A DNA stretch of 64,000 nt, taken from NCBI GenBank assembly GCA_001602925.1, contig LUZT01000006.1, positions 362,502 to 426,501 of the forward strand. Direction: 5' to 3'. The notes beneath the pieces were generated by a model. It was not told the origin of the DNA. It saw only the letters and a program-made list of their open reading frames with translations, and ran no database searches. The position numbers were made by a program, and so were the translations under genes. This document shows, piece after piece, positions 52,866 to 64,000 of this stretch (positions are counted from its first letter, which is position 1; each line of letters starts with the position of its first letter). Origin of the DNA: Chlorobiales bacterium Clorobi_01. GTDB taxonomy: Bacteria; Bacteroidota; Chlorobiia; Chlorobiales; Chlorobiaceae.

Positions 52866-54464
52866 ATGGGTACAACGCGAACCTTGTGTTTTTGCGCTTC
52901 GAAAGCATGTGAACAGTCGCGACTGAATACCGGCGCGATCTGCCGCGCCAGGATTCTCTCCTCCCTCTCCCGCATCAGTAAGGTGGTGGTCGAAACGTCG
53001 AGTCTGCCCGAAACCCTCTCGATCCTCCTGCACATCATGAGGGAGGAGATGGGCGTCGAGCGCGGCATGGTGAGTCTGGTCAACAGCCGCACGGGCAAGA
53101 TTTTCATTCACGACAGCATCGGCCTGTCGAAGGAGGAGGAGACGCGCGGGGTCTATTCCATCGGCGAGGGAATCACCGGCAGGGTGGTCGAAACCGGCGA
53201 GCGCATCGTCGTGCCGGTCATCGGCAACGAGCCGAACTTCCTGAACCGCACGGGGAGCCTCTCGTCGTCCGAAGATCGCGCGCTCTCCTTCGTCTGCATT
53301 CCGATCCAGCAGGGCAAGAAGGTGCTCGGCGCGATCAGCGTCGAGCGGCGCTGCGACGACCATGAACTGCTCGGCTTCGACGTGGAAATTCTCGGCATCA
53401 TCGCCTCGATGATCGCCCAGGCGGTCGAACTCTACCTGATCGAGAACGAGGACAAGCACAACCTTCGCATGGAGAACGAGCGGCTCCAGAAGGCGCTCCG
53501 CGAGAAGTTCCGCCCCTCGAACATCATCGGCAACTCCAAGCCGATGCTGGAGGTCTATGCGCTGATCTCCAAGATCATCAAGACCCGCTCGACTGTGCTG
53601 ATTCTCGGCGAAAGCGGCGTCGGCAAGGAGCTGGTAGCGAGCGCCATCCACTACAACAGCGGCGAAGCGAGCCAGCCGTTCGTCACCTTCAACTGCGCCG
53701 CCTTGCCGGAGAGCGTTATCGAAAGCGAGCTGTTCGGCCACGAAAAGGGGGCCTTCACCGGAGCCGACAAGGCGCGAAAAGGGCGATTCGAGGAGGCGGA
53801 CGGCGGCACGATTTTTCTCGACGAAATCGGCGAACTTTCGCTGCCGATCCAGGCCAAGCTGCTGCGCGTCTTGCAGGAGCGCACTCTCGAACGGGTCGGC
53901 TCGAACCAGAAGATCAAAATCGACATCCGCGTCATCGCCGCCACGAACCGCGACCTGAAGCAGATGGCTGCCGAGGGCAAGTTCCGCGAAGACCTCTACT
54001 ACCGGCTCAACGTCTTTCCGATCGTCATTCCGCCGCTGCGTGACCGCAACAGCGACATCATCGCGCTGGCGGAGTTTTTCGTATCGAGTTTCGCCCGGCA
54101 GTTCGGCAAGGAGATCGCGGCGATTTCGCAATCCGCGCAGGAGATGCTGCTCGCCTACCCGTGGCCGGGCAACGTGCGCGAGCTGGAAAATGTCATCGAG
54201 CGGGCGGTGATTCTGGTTGACGAGCACGTCATCGACGGCGACGATTTGCCGCTCTCGCTCCAGAGTTCGGTGGCTCCGGACGCGACGGCGGAGCAGGCGG
54301 GGCTGGTCGCCAAAGTGAGCTCGGTCGAATACGGCATGATCGTCGAAGCGCTGACCGCGCACAAAGGCAACATCACCGCTGCCGCCGAATCCCTCAGCCT
54401 CACCCGCCGAACGCTGAGCCTGAAAATGCAAAAGTTCGGCATGAACTATAAGCACTACCGGTGA
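52866..54464 (+). CDS. anfA: AnfA, sigma-54-dependent activator of the Fe-only nitrogenase
   Basis: 532 residues from ATG 52866 (an in-frame upstream start without family features is ignored). Cys-rich N-terminus (C8, C10, C15, C26), GAF domain (about 45-190), AAA+ domain with Walker A GESGVGKE, GAFTGA loop, Walker B IFLDEIGE, and a Fis-type HTH (ITAAAESLSLTRRTLSLKM). Activates anfHDGK transcription with sigma-54. The candidate -24/-12 promoter at 44874 is its likely target. Confidence 0.9.
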   Translation: MGTTRTLCFCASKACEQSRLNTGAICRARILSSLSRISKVVVETSSLPETLSILLHIMREEMGVERGMVSLVNSRTGKIFIHDSIGLSKEEETRGVYSIGEGITGRVVETGERIVVPVIGNEPNFLNRTGSLSSSEDRALSFVCIPIQQGKKVLGAISVERRCDDHELLGFDVEILGIIASMIAQAVELYLIENEDKHNLRMENERLQKALREKFRPSNIIGNSKPMLEVYALISKIIKTRSTVLILGESGVGKELVASAIHYNSGEASQPFVTFNCAALPESVIESELFGHEKGAFTGADKARKGRFEEADGGTIFLDEIGELSLPIQAKLLRVLQERTLERVGSNQKIKIDIRVIAATNRDLKQMAAEGKFREDLYYRLNVFPIVIPPLRDRNSDIIALAEFFVSSFARQFGKEIAAISQSAQEMLLAYPWPGNVRELENVIERAVILVDEHVIDGDDLPLSLQSSVAPDATAEQAGLVAKVSSVEYGMIVEALTAHKGNITAAAESLSLTRRTLSLKMQKFGMNYKHYR

Positions 54465-54699
54465 TGGGGTGGGGGGATTGTAAAGCGTTGAGATTGTTGG
54501 TTATATCTGTTATTTTGAATGGTGGTTGGTTGGGCTGGTGGATATATTGAGTTTAAGGTGCTGATGATTTTTTAATGTGACGGAGATTATAGATTATTTA
54601 TCGAATCTTGGTCGGCGAATGAATGCTTTTTGTGATAACTATAAAAACTTTTTTTGAACTATAATCATATCTGTATAAAAATATTAATGGGGGCGGATT
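54465..54699. other. AT-rich intergenic gap
   Basis: About 235 nt, much more AT-rich than the nitrogenase genes. I see no hairpin or coding frame. The composition change suggests an acquired segment starts here. Confidence 0.5.
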
Positions 54700-55380
54700 A
54701 TGAAAAATATAGGTAAATATTGGGTTCAGATTACTGCGGTTATTGCTGCGCTATGGGCACTATTTACTTTTTTATACAAAGATTCTGGTTTGGTGAAAGA
54801 GTATAATGGTGGTTTTGATGTTAAAGCCGATTTTCTGAAATATCGCGATATCAAAATTAAGAGTGGCATAGTTGTTAAGCCGGTAAAAATAATTTTGAGC
54901 TGCCAGAATAAAAGAAATGAAACGGTTCGCGTAAATGCTGCCTATGTTGAAGTGTGGGGTGATAAATTAAATAGCGAAAAAAGATTTGGGTATGATCGTG
55001 CTCTGATTCAAAAAGTTCTTGGTGAGGATGGTCATGATGAATATTTTGGAGAACTTGATATTCAAAAGAAGTCGATACTGATTTTAATATCAAAGGTGTT
55101 TGCTGCTTGGGCGTTTAGACCTGGAGAAACACATCGGCAAGAGTTTATGATATATGTTCCTGATAAAGCTGTTGATGCTGTTGAGGTTGACGTTTATATG
55201 GTTGTTGGTGGATATGGAAAAGTGATTAATGTGTTCCCTTACGTTGGTCGAGATTCGGATATTGAATTCGCTATAAAAGAAGGTGGTGATACGATTAGGG
55301 TTAATGATGATAGATATTTCGAGCTTATGAGAAAAAGTAATTCGGGACGGATAAAAGTTAATTTTTTTGAAATTATATAG
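54700..55380 (+). CDS. Unknown membrane-anchored protein in AT-rich segment
   Basis: 226 residues, one N-terminal transmembrane helix (about 8-27, YWVQITAVIAALWALFTFLY), then a mixed soluble domain (VKIILSCQNKRNETVRVNAAYVEVW; EVDVYMVVGGYGKVINVF). AT-rich codon use unlike the nitrogenase genes. No family recognised. Likely horizontally acquired. Confidence 0.5.
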   Translation: MKNIGKYWVQITAVIAALWALFTFLYKDSGLVKEYNGGFDVKADFLKYRDIKIKSGIVVKPVKIILSCQNKRNETVRVNAAYVEVWGDKLNSEKRFGYDRALIQKVLGEDGHDEYFGELDIQKKSILILISKVFAAWAFRPGETHRQEFMIYVPDKAVDAVEVDVYMVVGGYGKVINVFPYVGRDSDIEFAIKEGGDTIRVNDDRYFELMRKSNSGRIKVNFFEII

Positions 55381-55556
55381 TATTGTTCAAAATTCTGTTG
55401 GTTGTGCATGATAGAGGTGAGATGGGGCTTTTTATAATTGCATTATAGCTTTGGTAGATGTGTTTGTTGTGCAATATGAGTGTTTTTTTTTGCTAAAAAA
55501 TGTGTAGATGATTGCAGTCAGAATTCAGCGAAAACAACAGTTTCGGAGGTCATACA

Positions 55557-55784
55557 ATGATTAAGCTTCATCCGCAGTATGTGGTCGATGAGAATCAGCA
55601 GCGGAAAGCGGTGTTGCTTCCTTTAGCAGAGTGGGAGCAGATTCTCGACTATCTCGAAGAACTCGATGACATTCACGCTTATGATGAGGCGAAGGCCGGT
55701 TCTCAGGACATCATGCCTTTTGAACAGGCTGTGCGCGAGATTGACGAAGGTTCCGAGTCCAAAGATGCATCAAGTTTTTCGTGA
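55557..55784 (+). CDS. Probable antitoxin (Phd/RelB-like)
   Basis: 75 residues from ATG 55557, ribosome-binding site CGGAGGTCATACA. HPQYVVDENQQRKAVLLPLAEWEQILDYLEELDD resembles the N-terminal strand-helix of Phd/DUF2281-type antitoxins; the acidic tail is typical too. A toxin frame begins inside its end but stops after 15 codons. Confidence 0.6.
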   Translation: MIKLHPQYVVDENQQRKAVLLPLAEWEQILDYLEELDDIHAYDEAKAGSQDIMPFEQAVREIDEGSESKDASSFS

Positions 55785-55812
55785 CGCATCAGTTTCGTCC
55801 ACCTGCTCTTAA
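55765..55812 (+). pseudogene. Possible truncated toxin start
   Basis: ATG at 55765 overlaps the antitoxin end and reads MHQVFRDAS before a TAA at 55812 (15 codons). RelE/ParE-type toxins often start with such an M-x-x-V segment. If so, the toxin has been lost and the antitoxin is an orphan. Confidence 0.3.
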
Positions 55813-55917
55813 CCATCCCGCCCCTGAGATCGGCGCTCCTCTTGCTCCGCGCCTCGCCTGAATTGCGTATATTGCCCGTCGAAAAAGCTTTATCCATCAA
55901 CCTTATCCGAGCAATCA

Positions 55918-56796
55918 ATGAAGAAAGTGCTTGTGGCCGGGGCGACCGGTTACCTGGGCCGGTATGCGGTGCAGGAGTTCAAGAATCGCGGGTACCAGGT
56001 GCGCGTGCTGGTGCGCAATCCCGAGAAGTTCAAAAAGCCGGGGCCTTTTTTCGCGCCGCAGATCGACACGCTTGTTGACGACGTGGTCTTCGGTGACGCA
56101 ACCAAACCCGAAACCATCGCCGGACTGTGCGACGGCATCGACGTGGTCTTTTCGTCGCTCGGCATGATCAAGCCCGACTTCGAGCACGACAACTTCGACG
56201 TGGACTATCAGGGCAACATGAACATTCTCGCCGAGGCGCTGAAGGCCGGGGTGAAGAAGTTCGTTTACGTCTCGGTCTTCGACGCGCACCGCATGATGAA
56301 CATCCCGAACGTGCAGGCGCACGAAAAGTTTGTCCGCGAGTTGCAGGCCGCGAAGATCGAGAGCACGATCATCCGCCCGAACGGCTTTTTCTCCGAGATC
56401 GGCCAGTTCGTCGCCCGCGCCCGCCGTGGCTTCATGCTGTGGATTGGCGACGGCTACAACCGCCAGAATCCGATCCACGGAGCCGACCTCGCCAAAGTGT
56501 GCGCCGACGCGGTGGACAGCAGCGAAAAAGAGATCGAAGTCGGCGGCCCGGAGGTGTTCACCTACCGTGAGATGGTCGATCTGGCTATCGAAATCGCCGG
56601 AACGCAGCCCGCACAGGTTCCGCTGCCCTTCTGGCTGGCTGACGGCATCGTCGGCGTGGTGGGCCTCTTCAACCGCGACGTGCACGATGTCGCGCTGTTC
56701 GCCACCACGCTCAGCAAGATGGATTTCCTTTCGCCGAAATACGGCACCCATCGCCTGCGCGACTTCTTCAACGAGTGCAAATCGCTACCGTTGTAA
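55918..56796 (+). CDS. NmrA-like/atypical SDR NAD(P)-binding protein
   Basis: 292 residues. N-terminal GATGYLGRY is the dinucleotide-binding loop of atypical SDRs; the body has DYQGNMNILAEALKAGVKKFVYVS and IRPNGFFSEIG. Members include divinyl-reductase-like pigment enzymes and regulators. Without alignment I cannot say which. Followed by a stem-loop at 56820. Confidence 0.75.
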   Translation: MKKVLVAGATGYLGRYAVQEFKNRGYQVRVLVRNPEKFKKPGPFFAPQIDTLVDDVVFGDATKPETIAGLCDGIDVVFSSLGMIKPDFEHDNFDVDYQGNMNILAEALKAGVKKFVYVSVFDAHRMMNIPNVQAHEKFVRELQAAKIESTIIRPNGFFSEIGQFVARARRGFMLWIGDGYNRQNPIHGADLAKVCADAVDSSEKEIEVGGPEVFTYREMVDLAIEIAGTQPAQVPLPFWLADGIVGVVGLFNRDVHDVALFATTLSKMDFLSPKYGTHRLRDFFNECKSLPL

Positions 56797-56819
56797 GGCA
56801 CCGGTTTTTATACGCGAGT

Positions 56820-56848
56820 GAAGCCGGATAGCCTCCGGCTTCATTTAT
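56820..56848 (+). terminator. Stem-loop after the NmrA-like gene
   Basis: GAAGCCGGA (56820-56828) pairs perfectly with TCCGGCTTC (56834-56842), followed by ATTTAT. Weak T-tail. Confidence 0.5.
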
Positions 56849-56998
56849 CCGCCTTTCAACTCTTTTCGATTTGAGTTGCAAAATGCGGCAGCAGTTGACG
56901 TTAAGAGGAACCTCTTGTCATAAAACGAGGTTGCTCTGAGCAGAACGTTGATTCGTCTAATAGAAGTTGATGGCCTGCAACAGGGCCTTCGGCATTTT

Positions 56999-59314
56999 AT
57001 GAGGAACCCGCCTTTGCTTGCCCTGATCATCACCGGCTTTGCCGTTTCGGCAGCTGCTCCATATCTCTATCGTTTGCTGAAGGCCCGTTTTGTCTGGTTC
57101 GGGGCGGCCTTTCCACTGACGCTGTTCACCGTATTTATGCTCCGGTATCCTCAGGTGGCGTCCGGTGTTCCTGTGCGCGAGCGCTGGAGCTGGGTGCCGT
57201 CGCTCGGCCTCGACCTGAGCTTCGTGCTCGACGGGCTGAGCCTGACCTTCGTGATGCTGGTGACGCTTATCGGCGCGGCGGTGTTTCTGTACGCTTCGGT
57301 CTACCTGCGCCACTATGAAGAGGCCGACCGCTTTTTTGGCTTCATTGGCATGTTCATGACCTCGATGCTCGGCGTGGTACTGGCCGATAACATGCTGCTG
57401 CTGTTTCTCTTCTGGGAGCTGACCAGCATCAGCTCGTTCCTCCTGATCGGCTTCAACCACCATGTGCCCTCATCTCGCGCTTCGGCACTCAAGGCGCTGC
57501 TCGTGACCGGAGCGGGCGGCCTCGCGCTGCTGGCCGGAATGCTGCTGCTGGGGAACGTGACCGGCAGTTTCGAGTTGTCCTCGCTTTATGCGATGAACGA
57601 TCTCATCATCTCCCATCGCCTCTACCCGGCCATTGTCGCGCTGATCCTCGTCGGCGCGTTCACCAAATCGGCGCAGTTTCCGTTCCACTTCTGGCTTCCC
57701 GACGCCATGGCCGCGCCCTCGCCGGTGAGCGCCTACCTGCACTCGGCCACGATGGTGAAGGCAGGCATTTACCTCATCGCACGCTTCAACCACGAGATCG
57801 GCGGCACGGTGCTCTGGCAGGACACAATCCTCGTCGCGGGGGCGACAACTATGATCTTCGCGGGGCTGCTCTCCTATCGTCAAAATGATTTGAAGCGGCT
57901 GCTCGCCTACTCGACCCTGAGCGTACTCGGCACGCTGGTGATGCTGCTCGGCATCGGTTCGAAACTGGCGATCAAGGCTTTTTTCATCTACCTGATCGCC
58001 CACTCGCTTTACAAGGGAACGCTGTTTCTGGTGGCCGGAACGCTTGACCACGAAACCGGTACCCGCGATGTCGGCAAGCTGGGCGGGTTGTTCAGGGCGA
58101 TGCCGGTGACGGCGGTGACAGCGGCGCTCGCCTCGTTTTCGATGATGGGGGTGATTCCACTGATCGGCTTCATCGGCAAGGAGACGCTTTACAAAGCGGT
58201 GCTCGACGTGCAGCCGTGGGGGATGTTGCTCATCGTGCTCGCGGTCGCCTCGAGCGCGTTTCTCGTGGTGGTGACACTGCTGGTCGGCTTCCGTCCGTTT
58301 CTCGGAAAGCCCCGGCCCGAGCTGCAGAAAGTGCACGAAGCGCCGATTGCGATGCTCGTCGGCCCGTTCATCCTTGCGATTTCGGGATTGTTGCTCGGGC
58401 TGTTTCCGGACTTTTTCGTTGGACGTCTGCTCGAAGAGTCCGCCGTCAGCATCCTTTCGCAACGGCTCGGTATCGAGATCGAGCTCTGGCACGGCTTCAA
58501 TCTGGTGCTGCTCCTGAGCTTCGTCACCCTTCTCGCGGGAGTCGGTCTTTACCTGCTGAGGCCTTTCGTGCTTTCGCGCATGGAGCCACTTCATCTGCCG
58601 GGTCTCGTCAAACCATCTATCTGGTACGAAGAGGCTCTTGCCGGGATGCTGCGGTTTGCCACCTGGCTCACCTCGGCGTTGCAGAACGGCGATTTGCGAC
58701 GCTATCTCGCAGTCATCATCCTCTCGGCGCTCATTCCGGCTTCACTGATGCTTTTCAGCTCTGGCGGTTTTTCGGTAACGCTGCCCGCCGATCTTTCGGT
58801 CACGCCGTATGAGGTCGCGCTTGCCCTTATTATCGTGCTGGCGACCGCCCTCTTGCTGACGAGCGATTCGCGCCTGAAGGCGATCGTGTCAATGGGCGTG
58901 CTCGGCTTTGGTGTTGGTATGATCTTCATCATCTACGGCGCGCCCGACGTGGCGCTGACCACCTTTGCCATCGAGACGCTGAACGTCATTCTCTTTGTGC
59001 TGGTGTTGGCCCATCTGCCGAAGTTCACCTCTCGTTCGCGCACCACCGGGCGGATTCGCGATGGCCTGATCGCTGCGTCGGCGGGAATTTTCATGACCCT
59101 GACCGTGCTTCAGGTCACTTCAACAGCGCTGTCGTCCCGGCTCAAAGAGTATTTTGCCAGTGCCAGTCTGCCCGATGGGCATGGCCGGAATGTGGTGAAT
59201 GTCATTCTCGTCGATTTCAGGGCGTTCGATACGCTTGGCGAAATTACGGTGCTGGCCATCGCAGCCATCGGCGTATTCGCGCTGCTCAAACTCAGAACCG
59301 GTAAAACGGATTGA
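56999..59314 (+). CDS. mrpA: Mrp Na+/H+ antiporter subunit A
   Basis: 771 residues from ATG 56999 (an earlier TTG gives 17 more). About 20 transmembrane helices. The NuoL-like antiporter module has [52 protein letters not shown] and [16 protein letters not shown] signatures; the C-terminal part (about 630-771) is the MrpB-like extension. First gene of seven. Exchanges Na+ for H+ as part of a large complex. Confidence 0.93.
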   Translation: MRNPPLLALIITGFAVSAAAPYLYRLLKARFVWFGAAFPLTLFTVFMLRYPQVASGVPVRERWSWVPSLGLDLSFVLDGLSLTFVMLVTLIGAAVFLYASVYLRHYEEADRFFGFIGMFMTSMLGVVLADNMLLLFLFWELTSISSFLLIGFNHHVPSSRASALKALLVTGAGGLALLAGMLLLGNVTGSFELSSLYAMNDLIISHRLYPAIVALILVGAFTKSAQFPFHFWLPDAMAAPSPVSAYLHSATMVKAGIYLIARFNHEIGGTVLWQDTILVAGATTMIFAGLLSYRQNDLKRLLAYSTLSVLGTLVMLLGIGSKLAIKAFFIYLIAHSLYKGTLFLVAGTLDHETGTRDVGKLGGLFRAMPVTAVTAALASFSMMGVIPLIGFIGKETLYKAVLDVQPWGMLLIVLAVASSAFLVVVTLLVGFRPFLGKPRPELQKVHEAPIAMLVGPFILAISGLLLGLFPDFFVGRLLEESAVSILSQRLGIEIELWHGFNLVLLLSFVTLLAGVGLYLLRPFVLSRMEPLHLPGLVKPSIWYEEALAGMLRFATWLTSALQNGDLRRYLAVIILSALIPASLMLFSSGGFSVTLPADLSVTPYEVALALIIVLATALLLTSDSRLKAIVSMGVLGFGVGMIFIIYGAPDVALTTFAIETLNVILFVLVLAHLPKFTSRSRTTGRIRDGLIAASAGIFMTLTVLQVTSTALSSRLKEYFASASLPDGHGRNVVNVILVDFRAFDTLGEITVLAIAAIGVFALLKLRTGKTD

Positions 59315-59315
59315 T

Positions 59316-59732
59316 ATGCATTCGCTGATCCTTTCAACATCCTCCCGCTACCTGCTGGTGCTGTTGCAGCTCTTTTCGGTGTTCCTGCTCTTGCGCGGGC
59401 ACAACGAACCCGGCGGTGGCTTTGCAGGCGGGCTGGTCGCGGCGGCAGCCTATGCGCTCTACTTCATAGCCAATGGTGTCACCGAAGCGCGGCGTGTATT
59501 CCGCTTCGAGCCGCTCACGGTGGTGGTAGCGGGCCTCGGCGTAGCGCTTGCGAGCACGCTGCCGTCGATCCTGGGCGGCATGGAGTTCATGCAGAGCGTC
59601 TGGGTCAACACCGGCATTCCGGTGATCGGCAAGGTCGGCACGCCGCTGCTTTTCGACGTCGGAGTCTATCTGCTGGTGCTCGGCATTACCCTCAAAATCA
59701 TCTTTTCGCTCGCCGGGGAGGACGAACCATGA
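59316..59732 (+). CDS. mrpB: Mrp Na+/H+ antiporter subunit B
   Basis: 138 residues from ATG 59316, 1 nt after mrpA. Four transmembrane helices; [29 protein letters not shown] is diagnostic for MrpB. Overlaps mrpC by 4 nt. Confidence 0.92.
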   Translation: MHSLILSTSSRYLLVLLQLFSVFLLLRGHNEPGGGFAGGLVAAAAYALYFIANGVTEARRVFRFEPLTVVVAGLGVALASTLPSILGGMEFMQSVWVNTGIPVIGKVGTPLLFDVGVYLLVLGITLKIIFSLAGEDEP

Positions 59733-60090
59733 CGCTCCTGCTGGCGCTCATTACCGGCCTGTTTTACGCTGCCGGGATTTATCTGATTTTACGCCGCAGT
59801 CTGGTGAAGGTGATCTTCGGCATCATGTTCCTTGGCCATGCAGCCAACATGCTGATCTTCAGCACCGGGCGGCTGACCAAGGGCGCTCCGGCTTTCGTGC
59901 CCGAAGGCGCGCAGGCGCTCGCAGAACCGTTCGCCGATCCGCTGCCGCAGGCGCTGATTCTGACGGCCATCGTGATCGGTTTTGGCTTGCAGGCTTTTGC
60001 CATCGTGCTTTTCCGCCGGAGCTTCGAGGAGCTTGGCACGGACGACGTTGACGCCATGCGCACGACCGACCGCATCGAAGGGGGTGACGC

Positions 60091-60094
<4 letters not shown>
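59729..60094 (+). CDS. mrpC: Mrp Na+/H+ antiporter subunit C
   Basis: 121 residues, three transmembrane helices, NuoK-like ([35 protein letters not shown]). Overlaps both neighbours by 4 nt. Confidence 0.92.
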
Positions 60095-61592
<1,498 letters not shown>

Positions 61593-61596
<4 letters not shown>

Positions 61597-62066
61597 GTCA
61601 GTTCCTCTTTAACATTTTGCTCGCCTTCGCCTGGATGCTGCTCACCGGCGAGAGCAGTTCGTCCGGTTTTATCTCCGGCATGGTGGTTGGCTACCTGATT
61701 CTCTGGATGTCGCGCTCGGCGTTCGGCAAGGATGTCTATTTTTCGAAAATACCGAGGCTTATCGGGTTTTTGCTCTACTTCCTGAAAGAGCTGATTCTGG
61801 CCAACCTCCGGGTGGCGTTCGATATTCTCACGCCGAAAAACTATCTCAATCCGGGCATCGTCGAGGTGCCGCTTGACGTGGAGAGCGACCTCGAAATCAC
61901 CCTCTTCGCCAACCTGGTCACCCTGACGCCCGGCACCCTGAGCCTCGATGTTTCGGACGACCGTAAAACCCTTTTTGTCCACGTGATGTACCTGCAAGAC
62001 GAAGAGCACTTCATGCGCGAGCTGAAAGATGGCCTGGAAAAACGACTGATCGAGGTGATGCGATGA
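61593..62066 (+). CDS. mrpE: Mrp Na+/H+ antiporter subunit E
   Basis: 157 residues, two to three N-terminal helices and a cytoplasmic C-terminal domain (LFANLVTLTPGTLSLDVSDD), typical of MrpE. Overlaps mrpD and mrpF by 4 nt. Confidence 0.9.
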
Positions 62067-62335
62067 GCTTTATCGAACTCTCGGCCACGATCGCCCTGTC
62101 GATCATCGGCCTCTCCATTCTGCTGATTTTTTTGCGGCTTCTCATCGGCCCTGAGATCGAGGATCGCATTGTCGCGCTCGATCTGCTTTCGGCCAACACC
62201 ATCGCCTTCATCGCGGTCTATTCGATCCTGAACGCGAACACGGCCTTTCTCGACGTGGGAATCATTCTCGCGCTGCTTGCCTTTCTCGGCACGGTGGCGT
62301 TCGCCTGGTATCTCGAACGAAGGAGGAGACCATGA
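62063..62335 (+). CDS. mrpF: Mrp Na+/H+ antiporter subunit F
   Basis: 90 residues, three transmembrane helices; LRLLIGPEIEDRIVALDLLS matches MrpF. Overlaps neighbours by 4 nt. Confidence 0.9.
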   Translation: MSFIELSATIALSIIGLSILLIFLRLLIGPEIEDRIVALDLLSANTIAFIAVYSILNANTAFLDVGIILALLAFLGTVAFAWYLERRRRP

Positions 62336-62676
62336 CCGAAATTTTCAGTGGCGTATTCATCCTCGCAGGCACGATTTTCATCCTGCTCTCCGCGCTCGGT
62401 ATCATCCGGATGCCCGACCTCTACACCCGCATGTCCGCTACCACCAAAGCCTCCACCCTTGGCATCGGCCTGGTGCTCACCGGCACGGTGCTTTTCTGGC
62501 AGGACGCCGCCATCACCTTCCGCGCCGCCGCCATTATCATCTTCCTTTTCCTGACAGCTCCCGTTGCCGCCCACATTATTGGCCGCGAAGCCTGGTACAG
62601 AGGCGTGAAGTTCTGGAAGCGGGACGGTTCCGGCAAGTCCGGCGTGGATTCAGGAGTGCGGGATAAGAGGGGTTGA
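62332..62676 (+). CDS. mrpG: Mrp Na+/H+ antiporter subunit G
   Basis: 114 residues, three transmembrane helices; GIIRMPDLYTRMSATTKASTLGIGLVL is the MrpG motif. Last gene of the operon. Confidence 0.92.
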   Translation: MTEIFSGVFILAGTIFILLSALGIIRMPDLYTRMSATTKASTLGIGLVLTGTVLFWQDAAITFRAAAIIIFLFLTAPVAAHIIGREAWYRGVKFWKRDGSGKSGVDSGVRDKRG

Positions 62677-62713
62677 TGGCTTTTGTTTGATTGGCCGGTA
62701 ACCTTGTCTCAAC

Positions 62714-64000
62714 CTATCCCTTCACCTTCCGGTCAATAATTCCCGCGCCGACGCTGTCGCCCCAGACGTTGACGGTGGTTCGGCAGCGGTCGAGGAACCA
62801 GTCGATGGCGAGGATGAGCGCGATGCCTTCGACTGGCAGGTTGACCGCCTTGAGCACCAGCACCATTGTCACCAGCCCCGCTTCGGGAATGCCTGCCGCG
62901 CCGACGGCGGCGAGGGTTGCGGTGAGGAAGACGACGAGCAGCTCAGGTGGGCCGAGCGCGATGCCGTTCATCTGGGCGATGAAGATCACCGCGACCGCTT
63001 CGTAGAGCGCCGTGCCATCCATGTTGACCGTCGCGCCGAGCGGCAGTACGAAGCCTGCGGTGCGTTTCGAAATGCCGTTTTTCTCTTCGGCGCACTCGAT
63101 GGTGAGCGGCAGGGTGGCCGTACTCGATGCGGTCGAGAAGGCCGTGAGCAGTGCAGGGAAGGTGCGGATAGCATAGCCCGATGGCGAGCGTTTGCCGAAG
63201 AGTTTCAGGAGCAGCGGCAGCGTGACGAGGCTGTGGATCGCGAGGCCGCCTATGACCGTTGCGGCGTACTTGCCGAGCTGTTGCAACTCCGGCCAGAATC
63301 CGCTGAAGCCGCCCGCTTCGCCGAGCCGCCCGGCGATCAGCGCTCCGATACCCACCGGCGCGACGTACATCGCCAGATGGATGATCTTCATCATCGCCTC
63401 GTTGAGGCTGTTGAAAAACAGGATGGCCGTGCGGCCCGCCTCGCCGGTCATGGAGAGCGCTGCGCCGAGTAGCAGCGAAAAGGTGATGACTGGCAGAATT
63501 TCGTTGTTGGCCATCGCCTTGAAGATGTTCGACGGCACCAGGCCGCCGATTACCTCTTTCAGAACATCGCCGATGCTGCGCTTTTCTTGCGTGAAGCGCG
63601 CCACAGGACGCTTGTCGAGTGGCATGGTGTTGCCGTCGATGCGATCGTGTGCTTCAGAGCGCGTGATCGACTCTTTTGAGTGTTCCAGCCCGGCCTTGCC
63701 CGGCTGAATCCAGAGCACCAGCACGATGCCGGTGATGACCGCCAGTGCCGTTGTGCCGATGTAGTAGCCCAGCGTGCGCGAACCCAGCGAGCCGAGCTGG
63801 CTGATGTCGCCGAGCCGTGCGATGCCGCTGACCATCGCGGCAATGATGAGCGGCATGACGATCATCATAAGGAACCGGATAAACAAGTCGCCGACGAATT
63901 TCAATGTGAGTCCCGCTTCAGGCCAGAGCCCGCCAAGCAACGCTCCCAAAACAATACCGGCAATGATGCCGAACAGTAGTTTGTTGTTGTGATTGTTCCG
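62714..64000 (-). CDS. Dicarboxylate/amino-acid:cation symporter, 5' end beyond window
   Basis: About 429 residues visible; the frame is open to the right edge ([20 protein letters not shown] near the start), so the start codon lies outside. About eight helices with the DAACS/GltP motif [12 protein letters not shown] and the serine-rich loop [14 protein letters not shown]. Imports C4-dicarboxylates or glutamate with H+ or Na+. Ends 37 nt from the convergent mrpG. Confidence 0.9.
   Translation of the reverse strand, partial: RNNHNNKLLFGIIAGIVLGALLGGLWPEAGLTLKFVGDLFIRFLMMIVMPLIIAAMVSGIARLGDISQLGSLGSRTLGYYIGTTALAVITGIVLVLWIQPGKAGLEHSKESITRSEAHDRIDGNTMPLDKRPVARFTQEKRSIGDVLKEVIGGLVPSNIFKAMANNEILPVITFSLLLGAALSMTGEAGRTAILFFNSLNEAMMKIIHLAMYVAPVGIGALIAGRLGEAGGFSGFWPELQQLGKYAATVIGGLAIHSLVTLPLLLKLFGKRSPSGYAIRTFPALLTAFSTASSTATLPLTIECAEEKNGISKRTAGFVLPLGATVNMDGTALYEAVAVIFIAQMNGIALGPPELLVVFLTATLAAVGAAGIPEAGLVTMVLVLKAVNLPVEGIALILAIDWFLDRCRTTVNVWGDSVGAGIIDRKVKG

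Overview
This window comes from a green sulfur bacterium (Chlorobiaceae, Chlorobaculum/Chlorobium type). The evidence is a set of chlorosome envelope protein genes (CsmE, CsmB/CsmF, CsmC/CsmD and CsmI/J/X types), a (bacterio)chlorophyll synthase next to a cobalamin-type radical SAM enzyme, and a nitrogenase cluster with PII-like genes between H and D. All functions below are read from translated sequence; no database search was possible.

Layout. 1-6100: the end of an LptE-like gene, three small membrane-associated proteins, a short-chain dehydrogenase, and a multi-PAS histidine kinase with its response regulator. 6100-15300: the pigment and chlorosome island: chlorophyll synthase, radical SAM enzyme, csmE, csmB, csmD-like genes, a Fe-S envelope protein, a second csmB/F gene, several unknowns, and a decayed csmE copy with three in-frame TAG codons. 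15850-28800: a metal-related locus: a di-Mop molybdate-binding protein, a uroporphyrinogen-III methyltransferase homologue, a TonB receptor, a BtuCD/MolBC-type importer with its lipoprotein, a SAM methyltransferase, a leaderless binding-protein homologue, a Cys-rich UreG/HypB-like NTPase, a soluble ABC-type ATPase, a second TonB receptor and a small molybdopterin-domain protein. ModE-like inverted repeats (close to CGTTATAT-N8-ATATAACG) precede its transcription units. 28900-32400: a small four-Cys protein, methylglyoxal synthase, and an orphan radical SAM plus methyltransferase pair.

32370-33860 and 40920-42112: two blocks with integron-type attC sites and cassette-like genes but no integrase. 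Each follows a copy of the same roughly 190-290 bp leader. Between them lie an ynbE-ydbL-ydbH type envelope operon and an arsenic island (broken arsC, ACR3, intact arsC, permease, thioredoxin-like protein, ArsR) with two matching ArsR-type operators. 42100-44400: a LigB-type dioxygenase and an iron alcohol dehydrogenase. 44870-54470: a full iron-only nitrogenase cluster: anfH, nifI1, nifI2, anfD, anfG, anfK, a flavin-binding-fold protein, anfO, a nifB and the activator anfA, whose upstream region holds the best ModE-like box. 54470-55820: an AT-rich stretch with an unknown gene and a probable antitoxin. 55900-64000: an NmrA-like reductase, a seven-gene Mrp Na+/H+ antiporter operon and an edge-truncated dicarboxylate symporter.

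The main integrating idea is that the 16-29 kb transport locus and the Mo-free nitrogenase regulator share the same molybdenum-type operator. This suggests one molybdenum-responsive programme: scavenge Mo through a TonB-dependent route and switch to the Mo-independent nitrogenase when Mo is short. Operators and gene families are visible in the sequence; the transported species and the regulator are inferred.
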